A stretch of DNA of 64,000 bases from Crocinitomicaceae bacterium (GTDB lineage: Bacteria > Bacteroidota > Bacteroidia > Flavobacteriales_D > Crocinitomicaceae). The notes below the pieces were generated by a model that saw only the letters and a list, made by a program, of their open reading frames with translations, made no database searches and had not been told where the DNA came from. This document shows, piece after piece, positions 43,202 through 52,187 of this stretch. The DNA lies in assembly GCA_023262855.1 (NCBI GenBank), contig JALQYQ010000017.1:1-64000 (forward strand), read 5' to 3'. A program made the translations under genes and the position numbers. Within the stretch, counting starts at the first letter, position 1, and every line of letters starts with the position of its first letter.

Positions 43202-43321
43202 GTTATATTTTTTTATCGTGAAATGTTAAAATTTATTTGAACCAAATTTATCGCATTCTGTACCGCCACTCTGAAATGACACTCGCGAAGTTAACAACGA
43301 ATTAAATTAAAACGTAAAAAT

Positions 43322-45004
43322 ATGAAAAAGGTCATCGGTATTGTACTTGTTATGCTGGCAGCATTTTCGCTCCAAGCCAACGACAAAGAAATTGTAAAAC
43401 CTACTTTAACGGAAGTAACGGTTTATGCTCAAGGAGCTCAGCTTTTCCAGAAAGCAAATTATACAATTAAACCAGGAATCACAGAAGTCATCATTGAAGG
43501 CGTTAGTCCTTACATCGATGCAAATAGTCTTCAAGTAAAAGCAACAGGTGCGGCAGTAATAATTGATTCGAAATACTCCCTTTTCTACCCAACACCTGAA
43601 GAAGTTAGTTTAGAAGGATTGCCACTAAAAATTCGTAAAGACATTCAATTGTTGGAAGATTCATTAAAAATGTTGGGTTACGATATTCAAGACATCCAAG
43701 ATGAAATAGATGTGTTAACAGCTACAAAAAACATTTTAGCAAACAACGGAGCAATTCGTGGACAAGGAAAAGTCAATGATTCCATCAATTTATTGAAACA
43801 AGCAGTGGATTATTACACCGTTAAAATGACTGAAATCAATAAAAAACTGTTGACACTAAACAAACGCAAAGCAGAGAAATACGAGAAAAAACGTGCGATG
43901 GAAGATCGCTTATTGAAATTGAGACAGCACCAATCCAGCACAGGCGCCGACGTTAAAGATCAAGGTCCAATTCACCGCGTTGTCATTACATTTTCAGCTA
44001 AAGAGTTGGTTACAGGTAAAATCACCGTTTCCTATCTTGTTTCGGAAGCTGGCTGGGTTCCAATGTACGATTTGCGCAGCGATGGTTTGACTTCGAAAAT
44101 CAATTTAACGTACAAAGCTCAAGTTTTCCAAAACTCAGGTTTAGACTGGGACAATGTGAAATTGAACATTTCGACAAACAATCCTTATCAAAATAAAACG
44201 AAACCGGAATTACATCCTTGGTACATTGATTACTATGCATACCGCAACGATTATTACAAAGATCAAAATGCGCCGTCAGTAATGGAGAAAAAAATGGAAG
44301 CCGCTGGTTATGCATACACCAATTCAATTTCTACAAAGGGATTAGCAGAAGTTAACGCAGAAACCTCTGCCATGTTTGTGAGCACAGTTCGCCAATTGAC
44401 TTCTGCAGAATTTAAAATTGATTTACCGTATTCAATTAAATCTGATAATGAACAACACATGGTCTTAATCAAAGTTGTTGACATGGATGCAAACTACAAA
44501 TATTACACGGTTCCAAAATTGGATAACTCAGTTTATTTGGTGGCTCAATTGTCAAAATTGGATGAATTAGGATTGGTTCCAGCACAAGCAAACATTTTCT
44601 TCGATGGAAGTTATGTTGGTGAAACATACATTGATCCAACAACAATGGACGATACCTTGAACCTAAGTTTAGGCAGAGATCCAAACATCGTTGTGAAACG
44701 TACCTTATTAAAGAAAGACTGTAAAGAGCGAATTGTAGGCGATAAAAAAGAGAAAACAATGTCCTATTCAATTGAAGTGAAAAACTTGAAAGCGACGCCA
44801 ATTGATATCATTGTTCAAGATCAAATTCCAATCACTACAAACAGTGAGATTTTAATTGAACCAGGAGATTTAGGTAAAGGAAATCGAGAGGAAACAACTG
44901 GAATCGTTGAGTGGACTTATTCACTTAAACCGAAAGAAAGTAAACTGATCAATTTCAGTTACAAGGTAACCCATAAAAAAGAAATTAATTTACCACAATA
45001 TTAA
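43322..45004 (+). CDS. DUF4139 (MuiA/Aspergillus ElaD-like) secreted protein
   Basis: 560 aa. A signal peptide (KKVIGIVLVMLAAFSLQA) is followed by a DUF4140 N-domain (VTVYAQGAQLFQKANYTI), a coiled-coil stretch (KRKAEKYEKKRAMEDRLLKL) and the DUF4139 beta-rich domain (YLVSEAGWVPMYDLRS to VEWTYSLKPKES). Proteins of this type are widespread in bacteria with no defined function; the related mucoidy inhibitor A links it to surface properties. A clear terminator follows its stop. Confidence 0.85.
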   Translation: MKKVIGIVLVMLAAFSLQANDKEIVKPTLTEVTVYAQGAQLFQKANYTIKPGITEVIIEGVSPYIDANSLQVKATGAAVIIDSKYSLFYPTPEEVSLEGLPLKIRKDIQLLEDSLKMLGYDIQDIQDEIDVLTATKNILANNGAIRGQGKVNDSINLLKQAVDYYTVKMTEINKKLLTLNKRKAEKYEKKRAMEDRLLKLRQHQSSTGADVKDQGPIHRVVITFSAKELVTGKITVSYLVSEAGWVPMYDLRSDGLTSKINLTYKAQVFQNSGLDWDNVKLNISTNNPYQNKTKPELHPWYIDYYAYRNDYYKDQNAPSVMEKKMEAAGYAYTNSISTKGLAEVNAETSAMFVSTVRQLTSAEFKIDLPYSIKSDNEQHMVLIKVVDMDANYKYYTVPKLDNSVYLVAQLSKLDELGLVPAQANIFFDGSYVGETYIDPTTMDDTLNLSLGRDPNIVVKRTLLKKDCKERIVGDKKEKTMSYSIEVKNLKATPIDIIVQDQIPITTNSEILIEPGDLGKGNREETTGIVEWTYSLKPKESKLINFSYKVTHKKEINLPQY

Positions 45005-45026
45005 TATCTGCTACCAGCAAATGAAG

Positions 45027-45052
45027 GGGAACTCGAAAGGGTTCCCTTTTTT
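45027..45052 (+). terminator. Terminator of the DUF4139 gene
   Basis: GGGAACTC-GAAA-GGGTTCCC is an 8-bp stem (one G-U) with a GNRA tetraloop, followed by six T. Confidence 0.9.
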
Positions 45053-45082
45053 GGTTTAAATAATAAAAGTATATTTGTTAGA

Positions 45083-46594
45083 ATGATTGCAGCACTTAAA
45101 AAATGGTTGTCGGAAAATAAATTAGCAAGTTTTACCTTGCTGTTGTTCGGACTCATTTATTGCAGTATTTCACTTATTAATCATTACAATTTTCGAACTG
45201 CCGCGCTGGATTTAGGAATGTTCAATCATGCCTTGTATTCCTTTTCGCATGGCAGAATGAATCATTTCACCTTGGATTTAGAAGCTTTTGGACCGAATTA
45301 TTTTGCCGACCACTTCTCGCCCATCACTTTATTGTACGTACCATTTTACTACATTTTTGGATCTTGGACCTTATTAATAATCCAAATTGCTTCCATACTT
45401 TTTGGCGCTTGGGGAAGCTATAAAGTCGCACAACACAAGCTTCAATTCGCGAAAAAACCAGTTTATATTTTAGTCTTCTTTTTAGCACAATGGGCAATCA
45501 TTTCGGCATTGTCGTTTGATTTTCATAACAATGTAGTTGCTGCAATGCTTGTTCCTTGGTTGTATTATTACTACCTCAAACAAGAAAAGGGAAAAGTAAT
45601 TTTGTTTTTTGTTCTTATGCTAATTTGCAAGGAAAACATTGCACTTTGGTTGGTCTTTATTCTAATTGGTTTTATGCTTGAAAATGGAATCAAATCCTTT
45701 TTTAAACAGTTCACTACCTTTCTGAAATTTGAAATCCCACTACTCCTTTTAGCTGCCATCTATTTCTACGTGATTGTCGGAAAAGTAATGCCTGCTCTTG
45801 CTGATGGCCACGCTGTTAATCAAATTGCACGTTTTGGACATCTTGGTGATTCAATCGGAGAAATCATCAAATTCGTTTTCACGCATCCATTTGATACAAT
45901 TAGGATGTTCTTTGAAAGCACGATGGATGATCCAATTTCCTTTGGAATCAAAAAAGAATTACACTTGGTGATTTTATTTTCAGGTGGAATTGCACTATTG
46001 TTACGTCCCGCTTATTTCATAATGTTGATTCCAATTTATGCGCAAAAATTATTAGCAGCTGATTTTGGATTTTGGGGAATTAGTGGTCAATATTCTATTG
46101 AATACACGCCAATATTAACACTCGCTTTCATTGATTTATTGAAAGTCATGCGCAAATGGAAATCCAAAAGTGCTTTTATATATCTCTCGGTTATTCTTGT
46201 GATTGGAACAAATTTAGTTACACTTCGAACGCGTAAAACACCGTGGTACGATCGAACTACTTCAGATTTCACGAGTAAAATTCATTATTCATCTGATGGT
46301 TTAAACGTTTCTTATTTACGCCAAGAATTAGCAAAAATTCCAAGTGACATTCCCCTTTCCGTGATGTCTTGCTTGGCTCCGCATTTAGCAAATCGGGATA
46401 AAATTTATCATTTTCCGGTGATTAAAGATGCTGAAATGATCGTAGTTCTGAGAGACAAACGCTCATTCTACCCGCTTAGCAAGGAAGATTTTGAAAAGAA
46501 AATCAAGGAACTTATTGACTCAAAAGAATACAAACTGGTAAAAGATGAATATCTCTTACTGATTTTGAAAAAAGTTAAACATTCAGCCAAATAA
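45083..46594 (+). CDS. DUF2079 multi-span membrane protein
   Basis: 503 aa with about ten hydrophobic segments. DUF2079 features visible: AALDLGMFNHALYSF, ALSFDFHNNVVAAMLVPWL, KENIALWLVFI. These resemble the glycosyltransferase-like GT-C membrane proteins, but no activity is shown. The C-terminal soluble tail (~100 residues) is predicted cytoplasmic or periplasmic. Its start follows the DUF4139 terminator by about 30 bp. Confidence 0.82.
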   Translation: MIAALKKWLSENKLASFTLLLFGLIYCSISLINHYNFRTAALDLGMFNHALYSFSHGRMNHFTLDLEAFGPNYFADHFSPITLLYVPFYYIFGSWTLLIIQIASILFGAWGSYKVAQHKLQFAKKPVYILVFFLAQWAIISALSFDFHNNVVAAMLVPWLYYYYLKQEKGKVILFFVLMLICKENIALWLVFILIGFMLENGIKSFFKQFTTFLKFEIPLLLLAAIYFYVIVGKVMPALADGHAVNQIARFGHLGDSIGEIIKFVFTHPFDTIRMFFESTMDDPISFGIKKELHLVILFSGGIALLLRPAYFIMLIPIYAQKLLAADFGFWGISGQYSIEYTPILTLAFIDLLKVMRKWKSKSAFIYLSVILVIGTNLVTLRTRKTPWYDRTTSDFTSKIHYSSDGLNVSYLRQELAKIPSDIPLSVMSCLAPHLANRDKIYHFPVIKDAEMIVVLRDKRSFYPLSKEDFEKKIKELIDSKEYKLVKDEYLLLILKKVKHSAK

Positions 46595-46619
46595 ATCGTT
46601 TATAGTTCAAACAAACACA

Positions 46620-47858
46620 ATGAAAAAATTCGAAATTCCAGAATTCTATCGTTCGCCGATTATCAGTCAAGTAAAGGCAAAACGAAAACTTGAAGATCCG
46701 CGCAAAAAGGATTTCACTCCAAGTCTATTGGATTTTGGAACTGTTCGTTTTTACATTGCACGCCATTTTGGTTTTTGTTACGGCGTAGAAAATGCCATCG
46801 AAATTGCTTACCAAGCCATTGCAGAAAATCCAGACAAACGTATTTTTCTATTGAGTCAAATGATCCACAATCCTGCTGTGAATGCTGATTTATTGAGTCA
46901 TGGAATTCAATTTATTCAAGACACAAAAGGAAATCAATTAATTCCATGGAATGATTTGCATGCAGATGATATTGTTATAATTCCAGCCTTTGGTACGACC
47001 TTAGAAATTGAATCAATTCTATCGGATATAGGAGTGAATGTTTCCAAATACAATACAACGTGTCCATTCGTAGAAAAAGTTTGGAATCGTTCAGAAAAAC
47101 TAGGTTCCGACGAGCATACGATTATCATTCACGGTAAACACAATCATGAAGAAACACGTGCAACCTTCTCCCATAGCCAAGAAAATGCTCCAGCCTTAAT
47201 ACTTAAAAATTTGGAAGAAGCAAAGTTGTTGGGAGAATTAATTCTGGGACAACGATCAACTAGTGACTTCTATGAATTATTTGACGGCAAATATTCACAA
47301 GGTTTTGAACCAGAAAAGCACTTAACTAAAATTGGTGTTGTGAATCAAACAACAATGTTGGCCACCGAAACACAGGAAATTACAGATTATTTGCGTGAGG
47401 TTATGATTCAAAAATACGGTGAAGAAACGATCAAAGAACACATTGCTGATACGCGTGACACCTTATGTTATGCAACGAACGACAATCAATCCGCAACCTA
47501 CGGTTTACTTGAAAAAGAAGCTGATTTCGCTTTGGTAGTTGGTGGATACAACAGTTCAAATACCACGCATCTGGTTGAATTATTAGAAGAAAAGTTCACT
47601 ACTTATTTTATAAAAGACAAAGAAGAACTTGCAGACGCACAAACCATTCATTCGTTCAACATTCACACGCATGAATTAGAAACCTTGGCGTTCAAATTGC
47701 AAGAACTTGAACAGCCGACAATTATCATTACTTCAGGAGCATCTTGTCCAGATTCAATTGTCGATGCTGTAATCCAACGTATTCTTGAATTGAAGCAAGT
47801 AACACTGCCTATTCAAACTGCGATTGACCAATTTCTTTCAGTAAAATCTGAAAATTGA
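46620..47858 (+). CDS. ispH: 4-hydroxy-3-methylbut-2-enyl diphosphate reductase (long form)
   Basis: 412 aa. IspH makes IPP and DMAPP in the MEP pathway with a [4Fe-4S] cluster. Three cluster Cys are seen: HFGFCYGVENAIEIA, NTTCPFVEKVW and SGASCPDSIVD; the active-site region is HGKHNHEETRATF and VVNQTTMLATETQEI, with SSNTTHLVELL near the end. It is about 90 residues longer than E. coli IspH, as in the cyanobacterial and Bacteroidota long type. It starts 25 bp after the DUF2079 gene. Confidence 0.92.
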   Translation: MKKFEIPEFYRSPIISQVKAKRKLEDPRKKDFTPSLLDFGTVRFYIARHFGFCYGVENAIEIAYQAIAENPDKRIFLLSQMIHNPAVNADLLSHGIQFIQDTKGNQLIPWNDLHADDIVIIPAFGTTLEIESILSDIGVNVSKYNTTCPFVEKVWNRSEKLGSDEHTIIIHGKHNHEETRATFSHSQENAPALILKNLEEAKLLGELILGQRSTSDFYELFDGKYSQGFEPEKHLTKIGVVNQTTMLATETQEITDYLREVMIQKYGEETIKEHIADTRDTLCYATNDNQSATYGLLEKEADFALVVGGYNSSNTTHLVELLEEKFTTYFIKDKEELADAQTIHSFNIHTHELETLAFKLQELEQPTIIITSGASCPDSIVDAVIQRILELKQVTLPIQTAIDQFLSVKSEN

Positions 47859-47909
47859 TCGATTTTACATTGTCTTTCTTTATTTTTAAAGCAAAATAAG
47901 CAGCACACT

Positions 47910-49607
47910 ATGGAACGATTTATCAATATTTTGATAATCGACGATAACGAAAGAAATCAAAAAGGCCTGAAAGAAATTCTGACGGGTGGAGGAAATAATG
48001 TGCTCATTGCAGAATCGATTCACGATGCCTTGCCGATTTTACAGCAAAAAGACATTGGAATTTTATTGATCAACATTGATAATCCGTATTCTGGAGGACT
48101 TGAAATTTTGCAAACGCTCAAGGACGGTTCACAAGGAAAAAGCAGTTATAAAATTGTTGTGACTGCCGATTCAGCTTCAGGTGCGCGAATGGTAAAAGGA
48201 CTGAATGAAGGTGCTGTCGATTACATCACGACTCCTTTCAACCCAAATCTCATTCGAGCCAAAATTGAAGTTTTCAAATCACTTTATTACAAAGATCAAC
48301 GCATCAATCAACTCCTGAACAATATTTTTCCTGCTACTGTACTTGAAGACTTGAATGCGAACAATAAATTTTCACCAAGAAGGTTTGATAATGGTATTGT
48401 ACTTTTTACCGATTTCGTAGACTTCTCCATGAAAGCAAGAGATATCAATCCAATTCGTTTGCTAAAAAAATTGGAATACTATTTTACCAAGTTTGATGAA
48501 ATTATCGATCGCTACAAACTTGAGAAAATCAAAACCATTGGAGATGCTTATATGGCCTTGGCTGGTGTTACAGAAAACCATCCTGAACCTGCAATTCGAG
48601 CATGTTTAGCGGCATTGGAAATTCGTGATTTCATGCAAACAGAAAAAGATATCGCACGAGCGATGAATCGCGATTTCTGGGAAGTTCGCGTTGGAATTCA
48701 CAAAGGTCCGCTCGTTGCAGGAATTATTGGAACAAGTAAAATTAGTTTTGACGTTTGGGGAGATTCCGTAAACATAGCCGCACGCGCGGAATCAGGGTCC
48801 AAGCCTGGTTACATTTCCATTACAAAAAACATTGCTGAGGATGTTGCTGAATACATGAACCTTGAACACCGTGGTCCTGTTTCGATTCACAAACGTGGTG
48901 GAAACATTGAAATGTTCTATTTAGAGAATTTGAAATTAGAACACTGTTTATACGGCGAAGGGAAATTAGCTTCAACTGAACTTCGACTCAAATGTGGTTT
49001 ATCTTCGATTGATTTTCTTCACATGCGCATGGACATTGTGAATCGCTTAAAAGCCTTATTGCCGGACGAAGTTGTTTACCACGACATTGCTCATACCATC
49101 AACGTAGAAAAGGCTGCCTATCGTTTTGCCAAATTAGAAGGACTCGACGAGGAAGCAATTTTATTGTTACGGACAGCAGTATTGTACCACGATGCTGGTT
49201 TTATGGTTGAATACCACAACAATGAACCGTATGGGATTAAAATGGCTCAATCTTCTCTACCAAAATTCGGATATTCCGATGCACAAATAGAGACAATCAC
49301 TTCGATTATTGCTTCAACGGCTTCACATTCGAAACCAAGCAATTTATTGGAGAAAATAATGTGTGATGCCGACCACGATTATTTGGGAAGAGCAGATTAT
49401 TTCAACGTAGCAAAAAAATTACGCAAAGAATTAGAAAATTACAATCATGTGATGTCCGACATCGAGTGGATTGAATTTCAATTGCATTATTTGGAAAATA
49501 TCCATCGCTTTTACACTGTTACAGCAAAGAACATTCGCCTTCAAGCAAAAAAATCACGCATAGAAGAATTAAAAATACAACTCAAAGAACTTAAAGCGCA
49601 GTCATGA
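47910..49607 (+). CDS. Degenerate receiver - class III adenylate cyclase - HD domain protein
   Basis: 565 aa, three domains. Residues ~1-125 are a receiver fold: the acidic pair IDDN is present, but the phospho-acceptor position reads N (LLINIDNP, where LLxDxxxP is expected) and the conserved Lys is Thr (YITTPF). Residues ~160-335 are a class III cyclase with metal Asp residues in VLFTDFVDFS and KTIGDAYM, the adenine-specifying Lys (KIKTIGD) and Asp (SFDVWGD), and the Asn-Arg pair in GDSVNIAARAES. Residues ~370-510 are an HD domain (YHDIAHTINVE, VLYHDAGF, CDADHDYLGRADY). It should make cAMP, while the HD part may hydrolyse a nucleotide. Its stop overlaps the cobalamin adenosyltransferase start. 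Confidence 0.88.
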   Translation: MERFINILIIDDNERNQKGLKEILTGGGNNVLIAESIHDALPILQQKDIGILLINIDNPYSGGLEILQTLKDGSQGKSSYKIVVTADSASGARMVKGLNEGAVDYITTPFNPNLIRAKIEVFKSLYYKDQRINQLLNNIFPATVLEDLNANNKFSPRRFDNGIVLFTDFVDFSMKARDINPIRLLKKLEYYFTKFDEIIDRYKLEKIKTIGDAYMALAGVTENHPEPAIRACLAALEIRDFMQTEKDIARAMNRDFWEVRVGIHKGPLVAGIIGTSKISFDVWGDSVNIAARAESGSKPGYISITKNIAEDVAEYMNLEHRGPVSIHKRGGNIEMFYLENLKLEHCLYGEGKLASTELRLKCGLSSIDFLHMRMDIVNRLKALLPDEVVYHDIAHTINVEKAAYRFAKLEGLDEEAILLLRTAVLYHDAGFMVEYHNNEPYGIKMAQSSLPKFGYSDAQIETITSIIASTASHSKPSNLLEKIMCDADHDYLGRADYFNVAKKLRKELENYNHVMSDIEWIEFQLHYLENIHRFYTVTAKNIRLQAKKSRIEELKIQLKELKAQS

Positions 49608-50152
49608 AAATTTATACAAAGAAAGGAGACAATGGAACCACTGGATTAATTGGTGGAACGCGAATTATAAAAAGCTCTTTACGCATTGAAGCGTACGGAA
49701 CAATTGATGAACTGAATTCATACATCGGCTTAGTGCGCGACCAAGACATTCATGAATCCTACAAAAAACAATTAATTGAAATCCAAGACCGCTTGTTCAC
49801 CATCGGTTCTAGTCTTGCTGCAGATCCAGAAAAATCAACGATGAAGATTCCTGATTTGCATTCATCAGACATCGAATTGCTCGAAAAATGGATGGATGAA
49901 ATGGAAGAAGTATTGCCTGAGATGAAAAATTTTGTACTTCCAGGAGGACATCAAACTGTTTCTTTTTGTCATGTAGCTCGTTGTGTTTGTCGCCGTGGTG
50001 AACGCATCATTGTAGATTTGAATCAGCACGAGTTTGTAGCTGAACTTGTCATTTCATATATCAATCGATTAAGTGATTACTTATTTGTTCTAAGTAGAAA
50101 AATCACACTTGACTTAGGGGCAGTTGAACAACCTTGGCAACCGAGAATGTAA
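49604..50152 (+). CDS. Cob(I)alamin adenosyltransferase, PduO type
   Basis: 182 aa. PduO-type ATR with the ATP-binding start KKGDNGTTGLIGGTRI, KSSLRIEAYGTIDELNSYIG, and C-terminal HVARCVCRRGERI and YINRLSDYLFVLSR. It adenosylates cob(I)alamin to coenzyme B12. No other cobalamin gene and no cobalamin riboswitch is in view, so it may serve scavenged corrinoids or a B12-dependent mutase elsewhere. It overlaps the cyclase gene by 4 bp. Confidence 0.9.
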   Translation: MKIYTKKGDNGTTGLIGGTRIIKSSLRIEAYGTIDELNSYIGLVRDQDIHESYKKQLIEIQDRLFTIGSSLAADPEKSTMKIPDLHSSDIELLEKWMDEMEEVLPEMKNFVLPGGHQTVSFCHVARCVCRRGERIIVDLNQHEFVAELVISYINRLSDYLFVLSRKITLDLGAVEQPWQPRM

Positions 50153-50201
50153 AATTGAACAAATTGTTAATAAAAGAATTTCAATCTTTTAGGCTGCAAA
50201 T

Positions 50202-50231
50202 TTGGAAAGTTTGAAAATAAAATTACTTTTG
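50202..50231 (+). promoter_or_regulatory. Promoter of the DUF2795 gene
   Basis: TTG (50202-50204), 19-bp spacer, TACTTTTG (50224-50231), followed by a 29-nt leader to the ATG. Confidence 0.65.
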
Positions 50232-50260
50232 CGCAAAATTAACCATTAAAAAGAGGAAAG

Positions 50261-50482
50261 ATGTACTGGACTTTAGAATTGGCATCCTATCTGGAAGACG
50301 CTCCGTGGCCTGCGGCTAAGGATGAATTAATTGATTTCGCAATTAGAACTGGAGCTCCTCTTGAAGTAGTAGAGAATTTACAAGATTTGGAGGACGAAGG
50401 TGATATTTACGAAAGTATCGAAGAAATTTGGCCAGATTACCCTTCTCGTGAAGATTTTCTGTTCAACGAGGACGAATATTAA
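50261..50482 (+). CDS. DUF2795 domain protein
   Basis: 73 aa, highly acidic. Sequence opens MYWTLELASYLEDAPWPAAK, then ELIDFAIRTGAPLEVVENLQ and ends DYPSREDFLFNEDEY. It belongs to the small, strongly conserved DUF2795 family of Bacteroidota, with no assigned function. A good promoter, a 29-nt leader with GAGG shortly before the ATG, and a strong terminator make it a single-gene transcript. Confidence 0.88.
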   Translation: MYWTLELASYLEDAPWPAAKDELIDFAIRTGAPLEVVENLQDLEDEGDIYESIEEIWPDYPSREDFLFNEDEY

Positions 50483-50490
50483 AACAATAG

Positions 50491-50522
50491 ATCCCATCAC
50501 GAAAGTCGATGGGATTTTTTTT
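50491..50522 (+). terminator. Terminator of the DUF2795 gene
   Basis: ATCCCATC-ACGAAAGTC-GATGGGAT is a perfect 8-bp stem followed by eight T. Confidence 0.92.
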
Positions 50523-50547
50523 GTCCTAATTTTTGTATTTTTCAACT

Positions 50548-51141
50548 ATGAATTTTTTAGGACATCTCTATTTCTCATACAACAATCTTGAACTCATGTA
50601 TGCCAACCTCTTTGGCGACCATGTTAAAGGAAGTGATTATTCACATTTCCCTGAAATTGTTCAAACTGGAATTACCCTTCACCGTTCAATTGACAATTAC
50701 ATCGATCACCACCCCAAAGTTGTTGAATTAATGCACAAACTCTATCCTGAACTACCAAAAGTTACAGGAATCGCCATTGACCTTTTTTTCGATCATTTGT
50801 TAGCCATTCATTGGAAAAAGTACCATTCAGATGAATATTTTGAATTCTTAGAAACCTTTTATTCCTATTCCCCTCAAAATTGGGATTCTTTTTCTCCCCA
50901 TTTTCAGACATTAATCACCACAATGAAAGAACGAAAATGGATGAATTATTACCCACAATTCGAAGGACTCGTAAAAGCAACCCAAGGAGTTGGTTCACGA
51001 ATTTCATTTCCCAACAAATTACCTATGGCATCTAGTGTATTTCTAGGCCATAGGGATGAAATTGAAACCTGTTTTCAACTTTTCATGAAAGATGCCATAG
51101 AGTATTTCAATCATAAATACATTGAGTTAAATAACAAATAA
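50548..51141 (+). CDS. Acyl carrier protein phosphodiesterase (AcpH-like)
   Basis: 197 aa from the ATG at 50548; an upstream in-frame TTG is rejected. All-alpha AcpH fold with metal/HD-like motifs: MNFLGHLYFSYN, ANLFGDHVKG, GITLHRSIDNYIDHHP and AIDLFFDHLLAIHW. It removes the 4'-phosphopantetheine from holo-ACP. The distant relationship to HD proteins is seen in the DH and HH pairs. It starts just after the DUF2795 terminator. Confidence 0.87.
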   Translation: MNFLGHLYFSYNNLELMYANLFGDHVKGSDYSHFPEIVQTGITLHRSIDNYIDHHPKVVELMHKLYPELPKVTGIAIDLFFDHLLAIHWKKYHSDEYFEFLETFYSYSPQNWDSFSPHFQTLITTMKERKWMNYYPQFEGLVKATQGVGSRISFPNKLPMASSVFLGHRDEIETCFQLFMKDAIEYFNHKYIELNNK

Positions 51142-51286
51142 CTGAAGTCCTTTCTTCCTTTTTGAAATCATTTATTGATTCGTCAACGAACTTATCCAAT
51201 CCTTAATTGTTCAAGTAAGAAAAATGATTTGCACTACTTAGGTCGTTCTTGATTTTTTTAGTCTTATCTTGCGAGAATTACTTCAG
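51142..51286. other. Intergenic region before the alpha/beta hydrolase gene
   Basis: 145 bp without a gene. A TATCTTG-like box lies at 51266-51272. No terminator or repeat recognised. Confidence 0.4.
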
Positions 51287-52078
51287 ATGTTAAATTATAC
51301 CACAAAAGTAAAAAACGATAATGCTGAATGGGTTACTTTCATTCACGGAGCTGGAGGAAGTAGTTCTATCTGGTATAAGCAAATTCGCGAATTCTCAAAA
51401 CACTTTAATGTTTTGTTAATTGACCTTCGTGGACACGGCAAATCAAAAAACCCAATTCAGGAAACAATTAAAAAATACACATTTGAAAGAATTGGAAATG
51501 AAGTTGTTGAAGTATTGCATCATTTAAAGATTACATCAACACATTTTATTGGAATTTCGCTTGGCACAATCATTATTCGAGATATTTCCGAACGCTTTCA
51601 ACACCTTAGTAAAAGCATGATTCTCGGAGGCGCTGTAATGAAACTCAATTTCCGGGGTCAAATTTTGATGCGTCTGGGAGCCACGTTTAAATCGGTGATT
51701 CCCTACTTAGTTTTGTACCGTTTTTTTGCATTCGTAATTATGCCGAAAAGATCTCATCGTGAGTCGCGCAATTTATTTATTAATGAAGCAAAAAAATTGT
51801 ATCAAAAAGAGTTCAAACGTTGGTTTACACTTATTGCTCAAATAAATCCACTTCTTTCTTTTTTCAGAATTAAAGATTGCGGTATTCCAACACTTTATGT
51901 TATGGGGTCAGAAGACCATATGTTTCTTCCATCAATCAGTAAACTAGTAAAAAATCATTCATCTTCCGAACTACATATCATACCAAATTGTGGCCATGTA
52001 GTTAACGTTGAACAAGCTGAATTATTCAATGAAAAAGTCATACATTTCATCAAAGCTCTAAGGCTGTCGACACATTGA
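51287..52078 (+). CDS. Cytoplasmic alpha/beta hydrolase
   Basis: 263 aa from the ATG at 51287; the TTG at 51269 is a weaker alternative. Alpha/beta hydrolase with oxyanion-hole VTFIHGAGGSSSIW, nucleophile elbow FIGISLGTII (Ser), Asp in VMGSEDHMFLP and His in NCGHVVNVEQ. DLRGHGKSKN is typical of the epoxide hydrolase/haloperoxidase-like branch. No signal peptide. Substrate unknown. Divergence is normal; no operon partner. Confidence 0.87.
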   Translation: MLNYTTKVKNDNAEWVTFIHGAGGSSSIWYKQIREFSKHFNVLLIDLRGHGKSKNPIQETIKKYTFERIGNEVVEVLHHLKITSTHFIGISLGTIIIRDISERFQHLSKSMILGGAVMKLNFRGQILMRLGATFKSVIPYLVLYRFFAFVIMPKRSHRESRNLFINEAKKLYQKEFKRWFTLIAQINPLLSFFRIKDCGIPTLYVMGSEDHMFLPSISKLVKNHSSSELHIIPNCGHVVNVEQAELFNEKVIHFIKALRLSTH

Positions 52079-52187
52079 TTTCGCATCAATTCTTTTGATT
52101 CAATTTGCCAAAGTTCCTTAAAACTAAATACTCTTTTACTGAAGCAAACAATTTTTGTTGTAATTTGCGCTCCTATTGTTCAAGTGA

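Noticed and set aside
50153..50260. Cobalamin riboswitch near the adenosyltransferase
   Set aside because: The adenosyltransferase start overlaps the cyclase gene and no B12-box-like sequence was seen upstream or downstream.
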